Positions 1 through 8,124 are shown, counted from the stretch's first letter. The stretch is DNA of 64,000 nt from Persicobacter psychrovividus (GCF_036492425.1 NZ_AP025292.1:248001-312000); one strand, 5' to 3'. Numbers and translations are program-made. Notes: generated from the letters alone by a model not told the origin.

Positions 1-63
1 TGCCACTTGGTGCATGCGTTCCGGTCTTCCGACGGAAGTTCCTCCAAATTTAAAAATCTGCAT
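1..63 (-). CDS. Aspartokinase, N-terminal fragment cut by the window edge
   Basis: Only the first 21 codons are inside the window. The reverse strand from the ATG at 61-63 reads MQIFKFGGTSVGRPERMHQ, and KFGGTSV is the N-terminal nucleotide-binding signature of aspartate kinases, which phosphorylate aspartate at the head of the lysine, threonine and methionine pathways. Whether this is a single-domain aspartokinase (lysC) or the bifunctional kinase/homoserine dehydrogenase (thrA), both common in Bacteroidota, cannot be told from so short a piece. It lies downstream of ribH on the same strand, separated by a hairpin at 119-138, so it probably has its own promoter. Confidence 0.75.
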   Translation of the reverse strand, partial: MQIFKFGGTSVGRPERMHQVA

Positions 64-118
64 GAATTCTGTTGTTCTAATTTTTTAAACCATCCGACCG
101 GCAGAAATCTGGAAAGAA

Positions 119-138
119 GGCAGTGCTTACGCACTACC
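119..138 (-). terminator. Hairpin terminator after ribH
   Basis: An 8-bp inverted repeat (GGCAGTGC/GCACTACC, one G-T pair) closes a 4-base loop just past the ribH stop. On the reverse strand it is followed only by the pyrimidine-rich TTCTTTCC, so termination may be incomplete. Confidence 0.5.
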
Positions 139-149
139 TTTTGCTGTAT

Positions 150-626
150 TTAGAATCCCAACATTTTAATTGCTGTGATTGCTGCCTCGTCGCCTTTATT
201 GCCGTGCTTTCCTCCTGCTCTGTCCAATGCCTGCTCTTGTGTGTCGGGCGTCAGAACACCGAAAATAACGGGTTTATTGTATTTTAAGCTTACTTCTGTA
301 ACACCGATTGCCACTGCCTGATTAATGAAATCGAAATGGCGGGTTTCTCCCTGAATAACACAGCCAAGGCAAATGACTGCATCCACATCTGGGCGTTGGG
401 CCATCCATTGTGCTCCAAGGGAAAGCTCGTAGCTTCCAGGAACATTTTTACGGATGATTTTCGCTTCGGAAACACCGTTGATTAACAGGGTTTCTTTGGC
501 GCCATTGTACAAAGCTTCGGTTACTTCTTCGTTCCATTCGGAAACGACAATAGCGAAAGTTTTTCCACTTACATCAGATAAATTTTTATCTGAATACTCA
601 CTCAAATTTTTTAAAGCAGTTGCCAT
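150..626 (-). CDS. ribH: 6,7-dimethyl-8-ribityllumazine synthase
   Basis: This is the penultimate enzyme of riboflavin synthesis. It condenses 5-amino-6-ribitylaminouracil with 3,4-dihydroxy-2-butanone 4-phosphate to give the lumazine that RibE dismutates; in the family it assembles as pentamers or 60-mers in the cytosol. The 158 residues match the family length. Visible motifs are VPGSYELSLGA (62-72), CLGCVIQGETRHFDFI with the likely catalytic His97, the GVLT turn (123-126) and the phosphate-binding RAGGKHGNKG (136-145). The aromatic substrate-stacking residue is Trp31. ribE lies 19 kb away in this window. The 278-bp upstream gap shows no clear minus-strand -7 element. Confidence 0.96.
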   Translation of the reverse strand: MATALKNLSEYSDKNLSDVSGKTFAIVVSEWNEEVTEALYNGAKETLLINGVSEAKIIRKNVPGSYELSLGAQWMAQRPDVDAVICLGCVIQGETRHFDFINQAVAIGVTEVSLKYNKPVIFGVLTPDTQEQALDRAGGKHGNKGDEAAITAIKMLGF

Positions 627-742
627 GGGTATTACACTCTAAAGGTATATGAATATTTAATATCAATTTTCATCGATTTGCAATTATTATGTAAATCGAT
701 CATAACAAAATGTTGCAAAAACAGCGCAAAGCAATGCTTGTG

Positions 743-771
743 TTTGTTTTTGCTTCCCAATGTTATATTTG
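743..771 (+). promoter_or_regulatory. Bacteroidota-type promoter pointing away from ribH
   Basis: TTTG at 743-746 and TATATTTG at 764-771 are separated by 17 bases, matching the Bacteroidota -33/-7 pattern on the plus strand. No plus-strand gene follows before 2829, so this promoter would drive either a small RNA or an antisense transcript entering the TPR gene. Confidence 0.45.
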
Positions 772-776
772 CGCGC

Positions 777-881
777 CCCGAAGGGGTGCTTAATCAAAAA
801 TACAATTTATTTTTTGATCTGTTTCCGCTCCCCTGTTAATGCGCATAAAAAAAGGGCAAACCTGATGAGTTTGCCCTTCTT
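777..881 (+). ncRNA. Candidate small RNA between ribH and the TPR gene
   Basis: The stretch after the plus-strand promoter folds into three successive hairpins: a 7-bp GC-rich stem with a GAA loop near 772-788, an A/T stem formed by ATCAAAAAT and ATTTTTTGAT, and the stem at 852-878. No coding frame is apparent. The last hairpin has a good U-run only for minus-strand transcripts, so the 3' end is uncertain. No known RNA family is recognised; this rests on promoter plus structure alone. Confidence 0.25.
847..878 (-). terminator. Terminator of the pdhA-TPR transcript
   Basis: A perfect 10-bp stem (AAGGGCAAAC/GTTTGCCCTT) with a 7-base loop is followed on the reverse strand by seven T. It sits 27 bp after the TPR stop codon and separates that gene from ribH. 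Confidence 0.85.
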
Positions 882-904
882 CGGAGTATCTGAAAAGATG
901 CTTA

Positions 905-1618
905 TTACTTGATCATACCGTTCACACGAGCTAATTGCTTGCGTGCTTCCTGGTACTCGTTAGCATCACTGTAATCGTTAACGATTTTCTCAAGGTTAGC
1001 TTTCGCCGACTCCAATTTGTTGGCTTGCTCAGCAGCAACGGCCGCTTTCAACAAGTACATTGGTGAGAAATGTTTGTTTTCGTTGTAGTTGGCTGCTTTC
1101 TCGTAGTTCGATAATGCCTCCCCAAAATTTTTCTTTTGCATGTAGCAATCACCTACCAATGCATAAGCACGAGCTTGGATCAGCAAATCAGATGGGTTGA
1201 AATCATTCAGCTCATTGATTGCTTCATCATATTTTCCCTGACGCAAGTAAATTACACCAGTATAATATGTCGCCAATTTTCCGGCTTTTGTGCTTCCATA
1301 CTCATCGGCAATTTTAAGAAAGCCATAGCTATTGCCGTCACCATTAAGTGCGAGGTTGAGGCTGTCCTGTTCAAAATAATATTGAGCCTGGAACATCTCT
1401 GCCTGTGCAGTTAAATCCTTTTGAGAGTTATGGTGTTGAAAGAAGAAGAATAAACCAACAATAACGATTAATGCAATTGCACCACCGATGAATGGAACTT
1501 TATTTTCTTCCAGAAATCGCTCTGATTTACTCAGGCGGTCAGCCAAAGCTTCTGGATTCTCTAACAACTCTTGACCAGCGTACTTTTCAGTTTCCTGTTT
1601 TTTCTTATTATTTGCCAT
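905..1618 (-). CDS. Membrane-anchored tetratricopeptide repeat protein
   Basis: A 237-residue protein with a cytoplasmic, charged N-terminus (about 1-42), one transmembrane helix (about 43-61, PFIGGAIALIVIVGLFFFF) and a C-terminal region rich in TPR-like helices (for example LRQGKYDEAINEL and KKNFGEALSNYEKAA). The architecture resembles the YfgM/ancillary SecYEG-translocon family, which holds periplasmic clients, but sequence alone does not prove that role. The start 67 bp after the pdhA stop and the strong terminator behind it suggest one pdhA-TPR transcript. Confidence 0.85.
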   Translation of the reverse strand: MANNKKKQETEKYAGQELLENPEALADRLSKSERFLEENKVPFIGGAIALIVIVGLFFFFQHHNSQKDLTAQAEMFQAQYYFEQDSLNLALNGDGNSYGFLKIADEYGSTKAGKLATYYTGVIYLRQGKYDEAINELNDFNPSDLLIQARAYALVGDCYMQKKNFGEALSNYEKAANYNENKHFSPMYLLKAAVAAEQANKLESAKANLEKIVNDYSDANEYQEARKQLARVNGMIK

Positions 1619-1685
1619 TTGAAAAAATTTTTAGGGTGCAATAATAACCAAAATTTATGGATATTAAAATAGCAGCCCCCACCGA

Positions 1686-2714
1686 TTATTCTCTAACAAA
1701 AGGATAATCCTCTTGCGAATACACATCTGTGTAAATTTCTTTTGGGTCAGGGTAAGGTGACTCCTCCGCAAATTTAACACATTCTTTTACTTCTTCTTTG
1801 ATTTCTTTGTCCAAAGCTTTCAATTCTTCCTCGGTAGCATAGCCCTTCTCAAGAAGTGTCGCCTTGATCTGCTGTACAGGGTCTTTTTGCTTGTAGCTTT
1901 CAACCTCCTCTTTCGTACGATATTTTGCAGGATCAGACATCGAGTGGCCTTTGTAACGGTAGGTTCTCATTTCCAACAAAACAGGACCTTTGCCCGCACG
2001 GATGTGCTCAGCAGCCTCTTCTACGGCAATGTGAACTTCCTCAACACTCATTCCGTCCACAGGACGAGATGGCATGTCGTATGACTCACCCAATTTGTAT
2101 AGCTCAACGACGTTGGAAGTACGCTGAACCGAAGTACCCATCGCATAACCGTTGTTCTCAATCACAAAAATGATCGGCAACTTGGCGGTCATGGCCATGT
2201 TGAATGCTTCGTGAACGGCACCCTGACGGGCCGCACCATCCCCCATATACGCGATACAAAGGTTGTCTGTGCCTTTATATTTTTCTGCGAAGGCCAAACC
2301 AGTACCCAATGGAATTTGTCCACCAACGATACCATGTCCTCCGTAAAATCCTTTCTCTACATCGAAAATGTGCATTGAACCACCTTTACCTTTAGAAAGG
2401 CCAGTAGCTTTACCGTACATCTCCGCCATGATACGCTTAGGGTCAGAACCCAAAGCAATCGGGTGAGCGTGGTCACGGTATGCAGTGATGTATTTGTCTC
2501 CTTCTTTTAGTGCCGAAACAGCACCTGCCGCACAAGCTTCCTGCCCGATGTATAGGTGGCAAAATCCTGCGATTTTTTGCTGTCCATATACTCGGCCACT
2601 CATTTCCTCAAAACGTCTCATGTAGAGCATTTTCTCATACCACCACATGTAAGTCTCTTTGGAGAAACGACCTTCTGTGGCTTTATCTCCCGCTTTTACA
2701 GATTGGTTTGACAT
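1686..2714 (-). CDS. pdhA: Pyruvate dehydrogenase E1 component, alpha subunit
   Basis: This is the thiamine-diphosphate-dependent E1-alpha subunit, which decarboxylates pyruvate and with E1-beta reductively acetylates the lipoyl groups of E2. The ThDP motif is present as GDG (158-160) ending in NN (187-188). The phosphorylation-loop-like segment YRYKGHSMSDPAKYR follows near 257-271 and the N-terminal half carries the family signature RDHAHPIALG. Its 342 residues fit the alpha chain of the heterotetrameric type. The beta subunit and E2 are not beside it, so the complex is encoded at scattered loci, as is frequent in Bacteroidota. It is divergent from recF. Confidence 0.95.
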   Translation of the reverse strand: MSNQSVKAGDKATEGRFSKETYMWWYEKMLYMRRFEEMSGRVYGQQKIAGFCHLYIGQEACAAGAVSALKEGDKYITAYRDHAHPIALGSDPKRIMAEMYGKATGLSKGKGGSMHIFDVEKGFYGGHGIVGGQIPLGTGLAFAEKYKGTDNLCIAYMGDGAARQGAVHEAFNMAMTAKLPIIFVIENNGYAMGTSVQRTSNVVELYKLGESYDMPSRPVDGMSVEEVHIAVEEAAEHIRAGKGPVLLEMRTYRYKGHSMSDPAKYRTKEEVESYKQKDPVQQIKATLLEKGYATEEELKALDKEIKEEVKECVKFAEESPYPDPKEIYTDVYSQEDYPFVRE

Positions 2715-2749
2715 ATTTGTTTTATGGTTTATTGTTGTCTTAAGCTTGA

Positions 2750-2781
2750 TTTGCAGAAAACATTTGTAGTTAATAGGTTTG
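2750..2781 (+). promoter_or_regulatory. Promoter of recF
   Basis: TTTG (2750-2753), a 20-base spacer and TAGGTTTG (2774-2781) match the Bacteroidota housekeeping promoter. Transcription would start near 2787, giving a leader of about 40 nt before recF. Confidence 0.7.
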
Positions 2782-2828
2782 TAGTGGGCGAAAATAATAA
2801 AAATACGCCGTATTCAACACATTAAGTT

Positions 2829-3932
2829 ATGTTTCTTTCAAATATCCAATTGCTCAATTTCAAAAATTACGAGGAGGCACATATGGTCTGTTCGCCGCAA
2901 ATTAATTGCCTCGTGGGTGAAAATGGAAGCGGAAAGACCAATATGTTGGATGCTATTCATTATTTATCGTTGGTAAAAAGCGCCTTTGCGGGACATGACC
3001 AGCAAAGCATTAAGCACCAAAGTGGTTTTTTCAGCGTTATGGGGAGTTTTGATCTTGAGGTGCGGAAGCATAAGGTTTTGTGCGGTTTGCAGGCGGGGGC
3101 AAAAAAGGTGCTTAAATGCGATCAGGTTGCTTATGATCGACTTTCAGACCACATTGGGCGCTTTCCAGTGGTGCTGATGGCGCCGCATGATACCGATTTG
3201 ATCCGTGAAGGGAGCGAGGAACGGCGACGTTTTTTTGACACCATCATTTGCCAGCTGGATCAGCATTACCTTCAGGCGCTGATGAATTACAGTAACTTGC
3301 TCAAGCAGCGAAATGCACTTTTGAGACAGTGTCAGCCTGTTGGGCGCATAGATGAAGACCTTTTGGCAACCTACGATCATGCGTTGTTGCAGAAAGGGCA
3401 GGCAATTGCGGAGCGTCGGCAGGTTTTTGTGGCGTATTTCGAGCCTTTGTTTCAGGCGCATTACCGTGAACTTTCAGGAGGAAGGGAAGCGGTGGCGTTA
3501 AATTACCGCTCCGAGGTGCTTACTGAGGGATTTGGCGACCGCTTTCGGTCTGCGGTTCAAAAGGATCTGATACTTGGCAGGACGACCCTTGGGGTGCATC
3601 GTGATGATTTGAAGTTTTCCATTGACGGGCATGCGGTCAAGCGTTTCGGTAGTCAGGGGCAGCAGAAGTCGTTTGTTATCGCATTGAAGCTTGCGCAGTT
3701 TGATGTGTTGCAGGAGCAAAAGGGATTTAAGCCGATTTTGTTGCTGGATGATATTTTTGACAAGCTTGACGATCAACGGATGCACCACTTGCTGTCGTTG
3801 GTGGCTGATGGGCGTTTCGGACAGATTTTCATTACCGATGCCCGACCCGAGCGTACCAAATCGCTGGTTGCGGGTATGGCGCAGGTGAAGGTTTTTAGGG
3901 TCGATCAGGGGAAGATCTCCGAAGAGGAGTAA
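2829..3932 (+). CDS. recF: DNA replication and repair protein RecF
   Basis: RecF is an SMC-like ATPase that, with RecO and RecR, loads RecA on gapped DNA covered by SSB. The Walker A motif GENGSGKT is at residues 30-37. A RecF-type signature region lies mid-protein (EGSEERRRFFDTIICQ), and the Walker B/D-loop ILLLDDIFDKLDDQR is near residue 310, followed by ITDAR. The 367 residues match the usual length. It is not next to dnaA/dnaN here, as is common in Bacteroidota. A canonical promoter and a perfect terminator bracket it as a single-gene unit. Confidence 0.96.
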   Translation: MFLSNIQLLNFKNYEEAHMVCSPQINCLVGENGSGKTNMLDAIHYLSLVKSAFAGHDQQSIKHQSGFFSVMGSFDLEVRKHKVLCGLQAGAKKVLKCDQVAYDRLSDHIGRFPVVLMAPHDTDLIREGSEERRRFFDTIICQLDQHYLQALMNYSNLLKQRNALLRQCQPVGRIDEDLLATYDHALLQKGQAIAERRQVFVAYFEPLFQAHYRELSGGREAVALNYRSEVLTEGFGDRFRSAVQKDLILGRTTLGVHRDDLKFSIDGHAVKRFGSQGQQKSFVIALKLAQFDVLQEQKGFKPILLLDDIFDKLDDQRMHHLLSLVADGRFGQIFITDARPERTKSLVAGMAQVKVFRVDQGKISEEE

Positions 3933-3958
3933 TTGCTGCGGCAATTTTTGGGCATAAA

Positions 3959-3985
3959 AAAAGCCTTTCAAGAAGAAAGGCTTTT
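3959..3985. terminator. Bidirectional terminator between recF and the tRNAs
   Basis: A perfect 11-bp stem (AAAAGCCTTTC/GAAAGGCTTTT) with a 5-base loop and A/T runs on both sides can stop recF on the plus strand and the tRNA transcript on the minus strand. Confidence 0.88.
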
Positions 3986-4000
3986 ATGCTTAAACATTCG

Positions 4001-4074
4001 TGATCCAGCAGGGACTCGAACCCCGAACCGCCTGCTTAGAAGGCAGGTGCTCTATCCAGTTGAGCTACTAGACC
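4001..4074 (-). tRNA. tRNA-Arg (anticodon TCT), copy 1
   Basis: The reverse strand folds into a full cloverleaf: acceptor GGTCTAG pairs with CTGGATC (with G-T pairs), discriminator base A, anticodon stem CCTGC/GCAGG with loop CTTCTAA (anticodon TCT, reading AGA), and T-loop TTCGAGT. The 3' CCA is not encoded. It is 8 bp from a near-identical second copy. Confidence 0.96.
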
Positions 4075-4082
4075 GAAAGGTG

Positions 4083-4156
4083 TGATCGCGCAGGGACTCG
4101 AACCCCGAACCGTCTGCTTAGAAGGCAGATGCTCTATCCAGTTGAGCTACGCAACC
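4083..4156 (-). tRNA. tRNA-Arg (anticodon TCT), copy 2
   Basis: The cloverleaf is complete: acceptor GGTTGCG pairs with CGCGATC, anticodon loop CTTCTAA (anticodon TCT), the same T arm as copy 1, and discriminator A. It differs from copy 1 mainly in the acceptor stem and the outer anticodon-stem pair. Both are probably processed from one minus-strand precursor. Confidence 0.96.
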
Positions 4157-4277
4157 ATTTCCTTGTATGTTTAAGCGGATGCAAAGGTAGGAATGAAATC
4201 GATATAATCAAATCCTGTCCCTCCTTTTTTGAATCTTTCTTTTGAAGGCGTTGATAGTCAAGGAGAAAATTTTTCGC

Positions 4278-6119
4278 TTATTTTAGTAAAAGCGTCATTT
4301 TCTCCAAATTGTTTGGGTCGTCGAGGTTTTGCCAGTTTTTTCTGTAAATGGTTTCAATGTCCCTTTCGTAGTGCTGATGAATCTTTGGGCGAACCATTTT
4401 AAAATTGTGATTCAGCTCTCCATTTTGCAGGCTGAAGGCTTCGTCGAGGATTCTGAAGCGCACGGGTGTCCATTTTGCCGCAATCGGACTTTCCTTTCTG
4501 AACTGTTTCAGTTCGTCTTCAATAAGCCGCAGGGCTGTTGTGGTATGCTGATTTTTTGGGATGGCTTTCAGCGCCGCTTGAATTTGCCGCATATTGGGGA
4601 CAATCAGGGCAAGGGTAAACCTCGACTGGTTGTTATAAATGCAAACACTGTCAATGTATGGGCATTTTTCTTCCAGTTCTGTTTCAATAATTTCTGGAGG
4701 GTATTTCTCGCCGTCTGCAGAGATCAACAGGCTTTTAAATCTTCCCATAACATGCAGGTAGCCCTCTTGGTCGATCTTGCCCAGGTCGCCCGTATGCAGC
4801 CATTTACCCTGAATGGTGTCGGCGGTTGCTTTGGGGTTATTGAAATACCCTTCGGTCACATTTTCCCCATTTACGAGAATCTCCCCCATTTGATCGGCAG
4901 GTAATTCCTCCCCCGCTTCGTTGGTAATCATGAGGCGTATATTTGGCAGCGGGCGCCCTACCGAGCCTATTTTATGGTGGTTACGGTTGTTGGTCGCAAC
5001 TACGGGAGCCGCCTCGGTAAGTCCGTACCCTTGATAAACAGGCAGGCCAAAAGCACTGAAATAGGAAATGACGTTGGGGTTGAGGTGCGCTCCACCAGAA
5101 ACCATGAATTTCATATTTGGAAAGAGCTTTTCTTTGATTTTCCGTAAAACAGCATGCTTGAGCATCATGGCGCGTACCTTGTGCCGAAAGCCAAATTTGT
5201 TGCCCATGCGGTTTTTTCGGTAAGCCAGCGTTAGTGCCTTGCGGTACTCCTGTTCAAATTCCTCGCCCATTGCCCGAACGCCACGCTCAATATAGGCTTT
5301 CAGGCTTTTGATCAGGGCAGGAACCATCAGTAAGAAATCTGGCTCAAAAGACTGCAAAATCTCCGGGATCATGCGCAGCATTTCCATCATCGATTTCCCA
5401 GTAGGCGGAAAGCCAATGCTCCCTCCTTGTGCGATCACGCAATACAGGCCTACGGTATGCGCAAAGGCATGATCCATCGGTAGGAGCATGAAAGTCCGCG
5501 CTCTTGTAGGGATGGGAATGGTTTGCTGAATCTGAATAATATTTGTGCGGATGTTATGGTGGGTCAGGATTACCGCGCGGGGGTCTGACATGGTGCCGGA
5601 GGTGAAAATCAGATTGGCGATTTTCTGGGTGGGCATCATCGGTACCTGACGACCAAAATGGACGAGCTCATTGAGCGAATGAATATTTTCTTGTTCATTT
5701 TTTTCGGTCTCCTCATTTATCCAGATGGTGAGCCCCTCGGGGAGTGCGGATTTGTGCGCAAGAATAAGGGGGAGCTGATGCCGCTCGATGATCAGGTGGC
5801 TGCATTCCGCATGGTGGATTTGCCAAAGGAGGGTGTCGGTGCTAATCTTCAGATTGATAGGTACCACTACCCCACCTGCATACCAAATAGACAGTTCCGT
5901 GATGGCCCAAATTGGCGCTGATTCAAGCCACAGGGCTACTTTTTGCCCCGCTTCCAAACCAAAATGCTGCCAGCCGTTGGCTTGCTGATGCACCTGTTCG
6001 CTCACCTGCTGGTAAGAAATGGGGCTGTAAACCCCCTGCTGCCACTGCCAAAATAGCGGCTGCTCGGCATGGGCGTGTACCGCTTTTTCGAATAGGTCCA
6101 AAATGGTGAGCATTTCCAT
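4278..6119 (-). CDS. Long-chain acyl-CoA synthetase-like AMP-binding enzyme
   Basis: A 613-residue member of the ANL superfamily, which activates a carboxylate as an acyl-adenylate and then forms the CoA thioester; overall layout suits long-chain fatty acyl-CoA ligases. Recognisable are the A5 motif GYGLTEAAP, the A7 region LHTGDLGKIDQEGYLHVMGR, and a C-terminal lid starting KSLLISADGEKYPPEIIE. The phosphate-binding loop at about 173-183 reads TSGTMSDPRAV instead of the usual TSGTTGxPKG, so the conserved Gly and Lys are replaced by Ser and Arg. It is a monocistronic unit divergent from yicC. The natural substrate cannot be read from sequence. Confidence 0.85.
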   Translation of the reverse strand: MEMLTILDLFEKAVHAHAEQPLFWQWQQGVYSPISYQQVSEQVHQQANGWQHFGLEAGQKVALWLESAPIWAITELSIWYAGGVVVPINLKISTDTLLWQIHHAECSHLIIERHQLPLILAHKSALPEGLTIWINEETEKNEQENIHSLNELVHFGRQVPMMPTQKIANLIFTSGTMSDPRAVILTHHNIRTNIIQIQQTIPIPTRARTFMLLPMDHAFAHTVGLYCVIAQGGSIGFPPTGKSMMEMLRMIPEILQSFEPDFLLMVPALIKSLKAYIERGVRAMGEEFEQEYRKALTLAYRKNRMGNKFGFRHKVRAMMLKHAVLRKIKEKLFPNMKFMVSGGAHLNPNVISYFSAFGLPVYQGYGLTEAAPVVATNNRNHHKIGSVGRPLPNIRLMITNEAGEELPADQMGEILVNGENVTEGYFNNPKATADTIQGKWLHTGDLGKIDQEGYLHVMGRFKSLLISADGEKYPPEIIETELEEKCPYIDSVCIYNNQSRFTLALIVPNMRQIQAALKAIPKNQHTTTALRLIEDELKQFRKESPIAAKWTPVRFRILDEAFSLQNGELNHNFKMVRPKIHQHYERDIETIYRKNWQNLDDPNNLEKMTLLLK

Positions 6120-6146
6120 GAATTGGGGCTTTGGCTAAATAAATGG

Positions 6147-6179
6147 TTTGTCTGGGAAATTTACGCTAAGTTAAATTTG
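6147..6179 (+). promoter_or_regulatory. Promoter of yicC
   Basis: TTTG (6147-6150), a 21-base spacer and TAAATTTG (6172-6179) match the -33/-7 consensus. The leader would be about 65 nt. Confidence 0.65.
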
Positions 6180-6249
6180 AATTTCGTCCTTCGGGAGAAA
6201 AAAATGAAATATTGCAGGTTTTTTTTACTTTAGTGTTTTATTAAACATT

Positions 6250-7140
6250 ATGGCTATGATAAAATCAATGACGGGCTACGGTTCTTGTACCCATGAAAGC
6301 GAGACGTTAAGCGTTCAGGTGGAAATTAGAACGCTGAACTCAAAGTTTTTGGATGTTAACTTGAAGTTGCCGAAGACTTTAAGCGATCGTGAGATTGAGG
6401 TAAGGAATATCATCGGGAATTGCCTGGAACGTGGGAAGTTGGCCGTTACGATTGATTTTTCCCGTAAGGGCGATGCCAAACCGAAAGTTCAGATCAATGA
6501 GGGGTTGTTTTCGACTTATTTCACGCAATTGAAAGGCCTGGCTGAAAATGCGGGTGCCGATACTGCTGAGCTGTTGAAGCTGGTATTACAAATGCCTGAA
6601 GTGATGGTGAACGACCGTGAAGACACGGGTTCTGAGGAGGACGTGAAGTTGGTGATAGAGACCCTTAACCGCGCGCTTGCCGACTGTGATGCTTTCCGCC
6701 TGAAGGAAGGCGAGGTACTTGCGGAAAAGCTGACAAGCTATATTGAGACGATTGATCAGTTGCTTGCGCAGGTAGATCAATATGAAGATGAGCGTATAGA
6801 TACGGTAAAAAATCGCTTGCGTCAGAATTTGGAAGAATTGACACAAAAAGACGATTACGATAAAAACCGCTTTGAGCAGGAGATTATTTTCTACCTCGAA
6901 AAGTATGATATCAATGAAGAAAAAGTGCGTTTGGCCAACCACCTGAAATATTTTATGGAGGTGCTGAACAGTTCAAAATCTTCTTCCAACGGTAAAAAAC
7001 TGGGTTTTATTTCTCAGGAGATTGGTCGTGAGATAAATACATTGGGTTCAAAAGCTAACCATGCAGCTTTGCAGCGTTTGGTGGTGCAGATGAAGGAAGA
7101 GCTGGAGAAAATTAAGGAGCAATCTTTGAATATTCTGTAA
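6250..7140 (+). CDS. yicC: YicC-family endoribonuclease
   Basis: The protein has 296 residues, the standard YicC length. It starts with the hallmark IKSMTGYG, contains the second signature EIRTLNSKFLDVNLKLP, and ends with the conserved block GKKLGFISQEIGREINTLGSKA followed by a coiled-coil tail (abridged here as a description). YicC proteins are oligomeric endoribonucleases implicated in small-RNA turnover in E. coli; the function in Bacteroidota is inferred from the family. The start ATG GCT ATG leaves two possible initiation codons; the first is adopted. A bidirectional terminator follows. Confidence 0.92.
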   Translation: MAMIKSMTGYGSCTHESETLSVQVEIRTLNSKFLDVNLKLPKTLSDREIEVRNIIGNCLERGKLAVTIDFSRKGDAKPKVQINEGLFSTYFTQLKGLAENAGADTAELLKLVLQMPEVMVNDREDTGSEEDVKLVIETLNRALADCDAFRLKEGEVLAEKLTSYIETIDQLLAQVDQYEDERIDTVKNRLRQNLEELTQKDDYDKNRFEQEIIFYLEKYDINEEKVRLANHLKYFMEVLNSSKSSSNGKKLGFISQEIGREINTLGSKANHAALQRLVVQMKEELEKIKEQSLNIL

Positions 7141-7158
7141 AAATTGCGGATGCTATTG

Positions 7159-7197
7159 AAAAAGGGGCTGTCGATCTTTATCGTCAGCCCTTTTTTT
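7159..7197. terminator. Bidirectional terminator after yicC
   Basis: The repeat AAAAAGGGGCTG ... CAGCCCTTTTTT, with an inner CGAT/ATCG pair, lies between convergent yicC and the first TonB gene and serves both. Confidence 0.85.
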
Positions 7198-7205
7198 AGA
7201 TCGGT

Positions 7206-7871
7206 TTATTGAAGTTTAAAAGTAATGGGGAGGATCATTCGGACTTTTACAGGGCGCCCCCTATTTTTTCCGGCATGCCACTTTGGGGAGTTTTTAATGA
7301 CCCTGATGGCCTCCAGGTCACAGCCTGCCCCAACTCCTTTTACCACTTGCACCTCTTTTACGCTCCCATCTTTGTCAATCACAAATTGTACAAACACCCG
7401 ACCTGAGATTTGCTGCCGTTTGGCCTGTTGAGGGTATTTCATGGATTTCCCAACCCAACGATAGAAGGCAGCGATGCCTCCAGGGAATTCAGGCATTTTT
7501 TCAGCAATAACCACAGGTGCCACATCGATGATTTCATCGGGGATGGGGTCTTCAATAGCAGGCGCTACGGGATCATCCTCCTCAATAAAGGTGATATCGG
7601 GCAGGTCTGGATCGATATCCACATCGTCAGGAATGGCGATAAGCACTGGATTATGAACTTTTGGGGGCTCTGGTGGCTTGATAGCGGTTGGAGGGATGTC
7701 CACTACCTGCATCAGCTCTGGAGGGTTTTCGACAGGGTAGTCGTTCACGACCTCCATGGTTTTCCACTCGAAGGCTACAATACATAAAAATAGGCTGACG
7801 CAAAGGCCGATCATGAAAAATAACTGCCGCTTTGGGCGTAGATCTTTTTTAGGAGACTTTTTGGGCTTCAT
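7206..7871 (-). CDS. TonB-family energy transducer, copy 1
   Basis: A 221-residue protein with the TonB layout: a short basic cytoplasmic tail (KPKKSPKKDLRPKRQ), one transmembrane helix (about 17-36), a proline- and acid-rich periplasmic linker (PPTAIKPPEPPKVHNPV), and a C-terminal TonB domain from about residue 128 (EFPGGIAAFYRWVGKSMKYP ... VEVQVVKGVGAGCDLEAIR style core). TonB transmits proton-motive force from ExbB/ExbD to outer-membrane receptors. A paralogue lies 253 bp upstream; exbB and exbD are not in the window. The linker is shorter and less proline-rich than in copy 2, so the two may serve different receptors. Confidence 0.9.
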   Translation of the reverse strand: MKPKKSPKKDLRPKRQLFFMIGLCVSLFLCIVAFEWKTMEVVNDYPVENPPELMQVVDIPPTAIKPPEPPKVHNPVLIAIPDDVDIDPDLPDITFIEEDDPVAPAIEDPIPDEIIDVAPVVIAEKMPEFPGGIAAFYRWVGKSMKYPQQAKRQQISGRVFVQFVIDKDGSVKEVQVVKGVGAGCDLEAIRVIKNSPKWHAGKNRGRPVKVRMILPITFKLQ

Positions 7872-7944
7872 AAGCTTTAATTGTTTCTGTTAAACCATAG
7901 AATCGGCCAATTCCTTTAGGATATATTGAAACAAATAATATGCC

Positions 7945-7952
7945 CAAAATTA
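7945..7952 (-). promoter_or_regulatory. -7 element for TonB copy 1
   Basis: TAATTTTG on the reverse strand fits TAnnTTTG about 74 bp before the ATG. No convincing -33 TTTG is present in this A/T-rich gap, so the call is tentative. Confidence 0.3.
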
Positions 7953-8075
7953 AATTTTGAGTAAATAAGTTAATAAAAAATTAAATTTTGCGATTTGGGA
8001 CCTGTTCGATCACTTCTCTGTTGGTCTGAGGAGTGGTCGTATTCTAATGGAAGGAGGGCACAGAAGTTTTTGGGC

Positions 8076-8106
8076 AAAAAAAAAGATCGCCAAAAGCGAT
8101 CTTTTT
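8076..8106 (-). terminator. Terminator of TonB copy 2
   Basis: GATCGC/GCGATC with a 5-base loop, continued by A/T pairs and nine T on the reverse strand, sits 19 bp after the stop of the second TonB gene. It shows that the two TonB genes are separate transcripts. Confidence 0.85.
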
Positions 8107-8124
8107 CTAAAAGTCTTATTTTGA

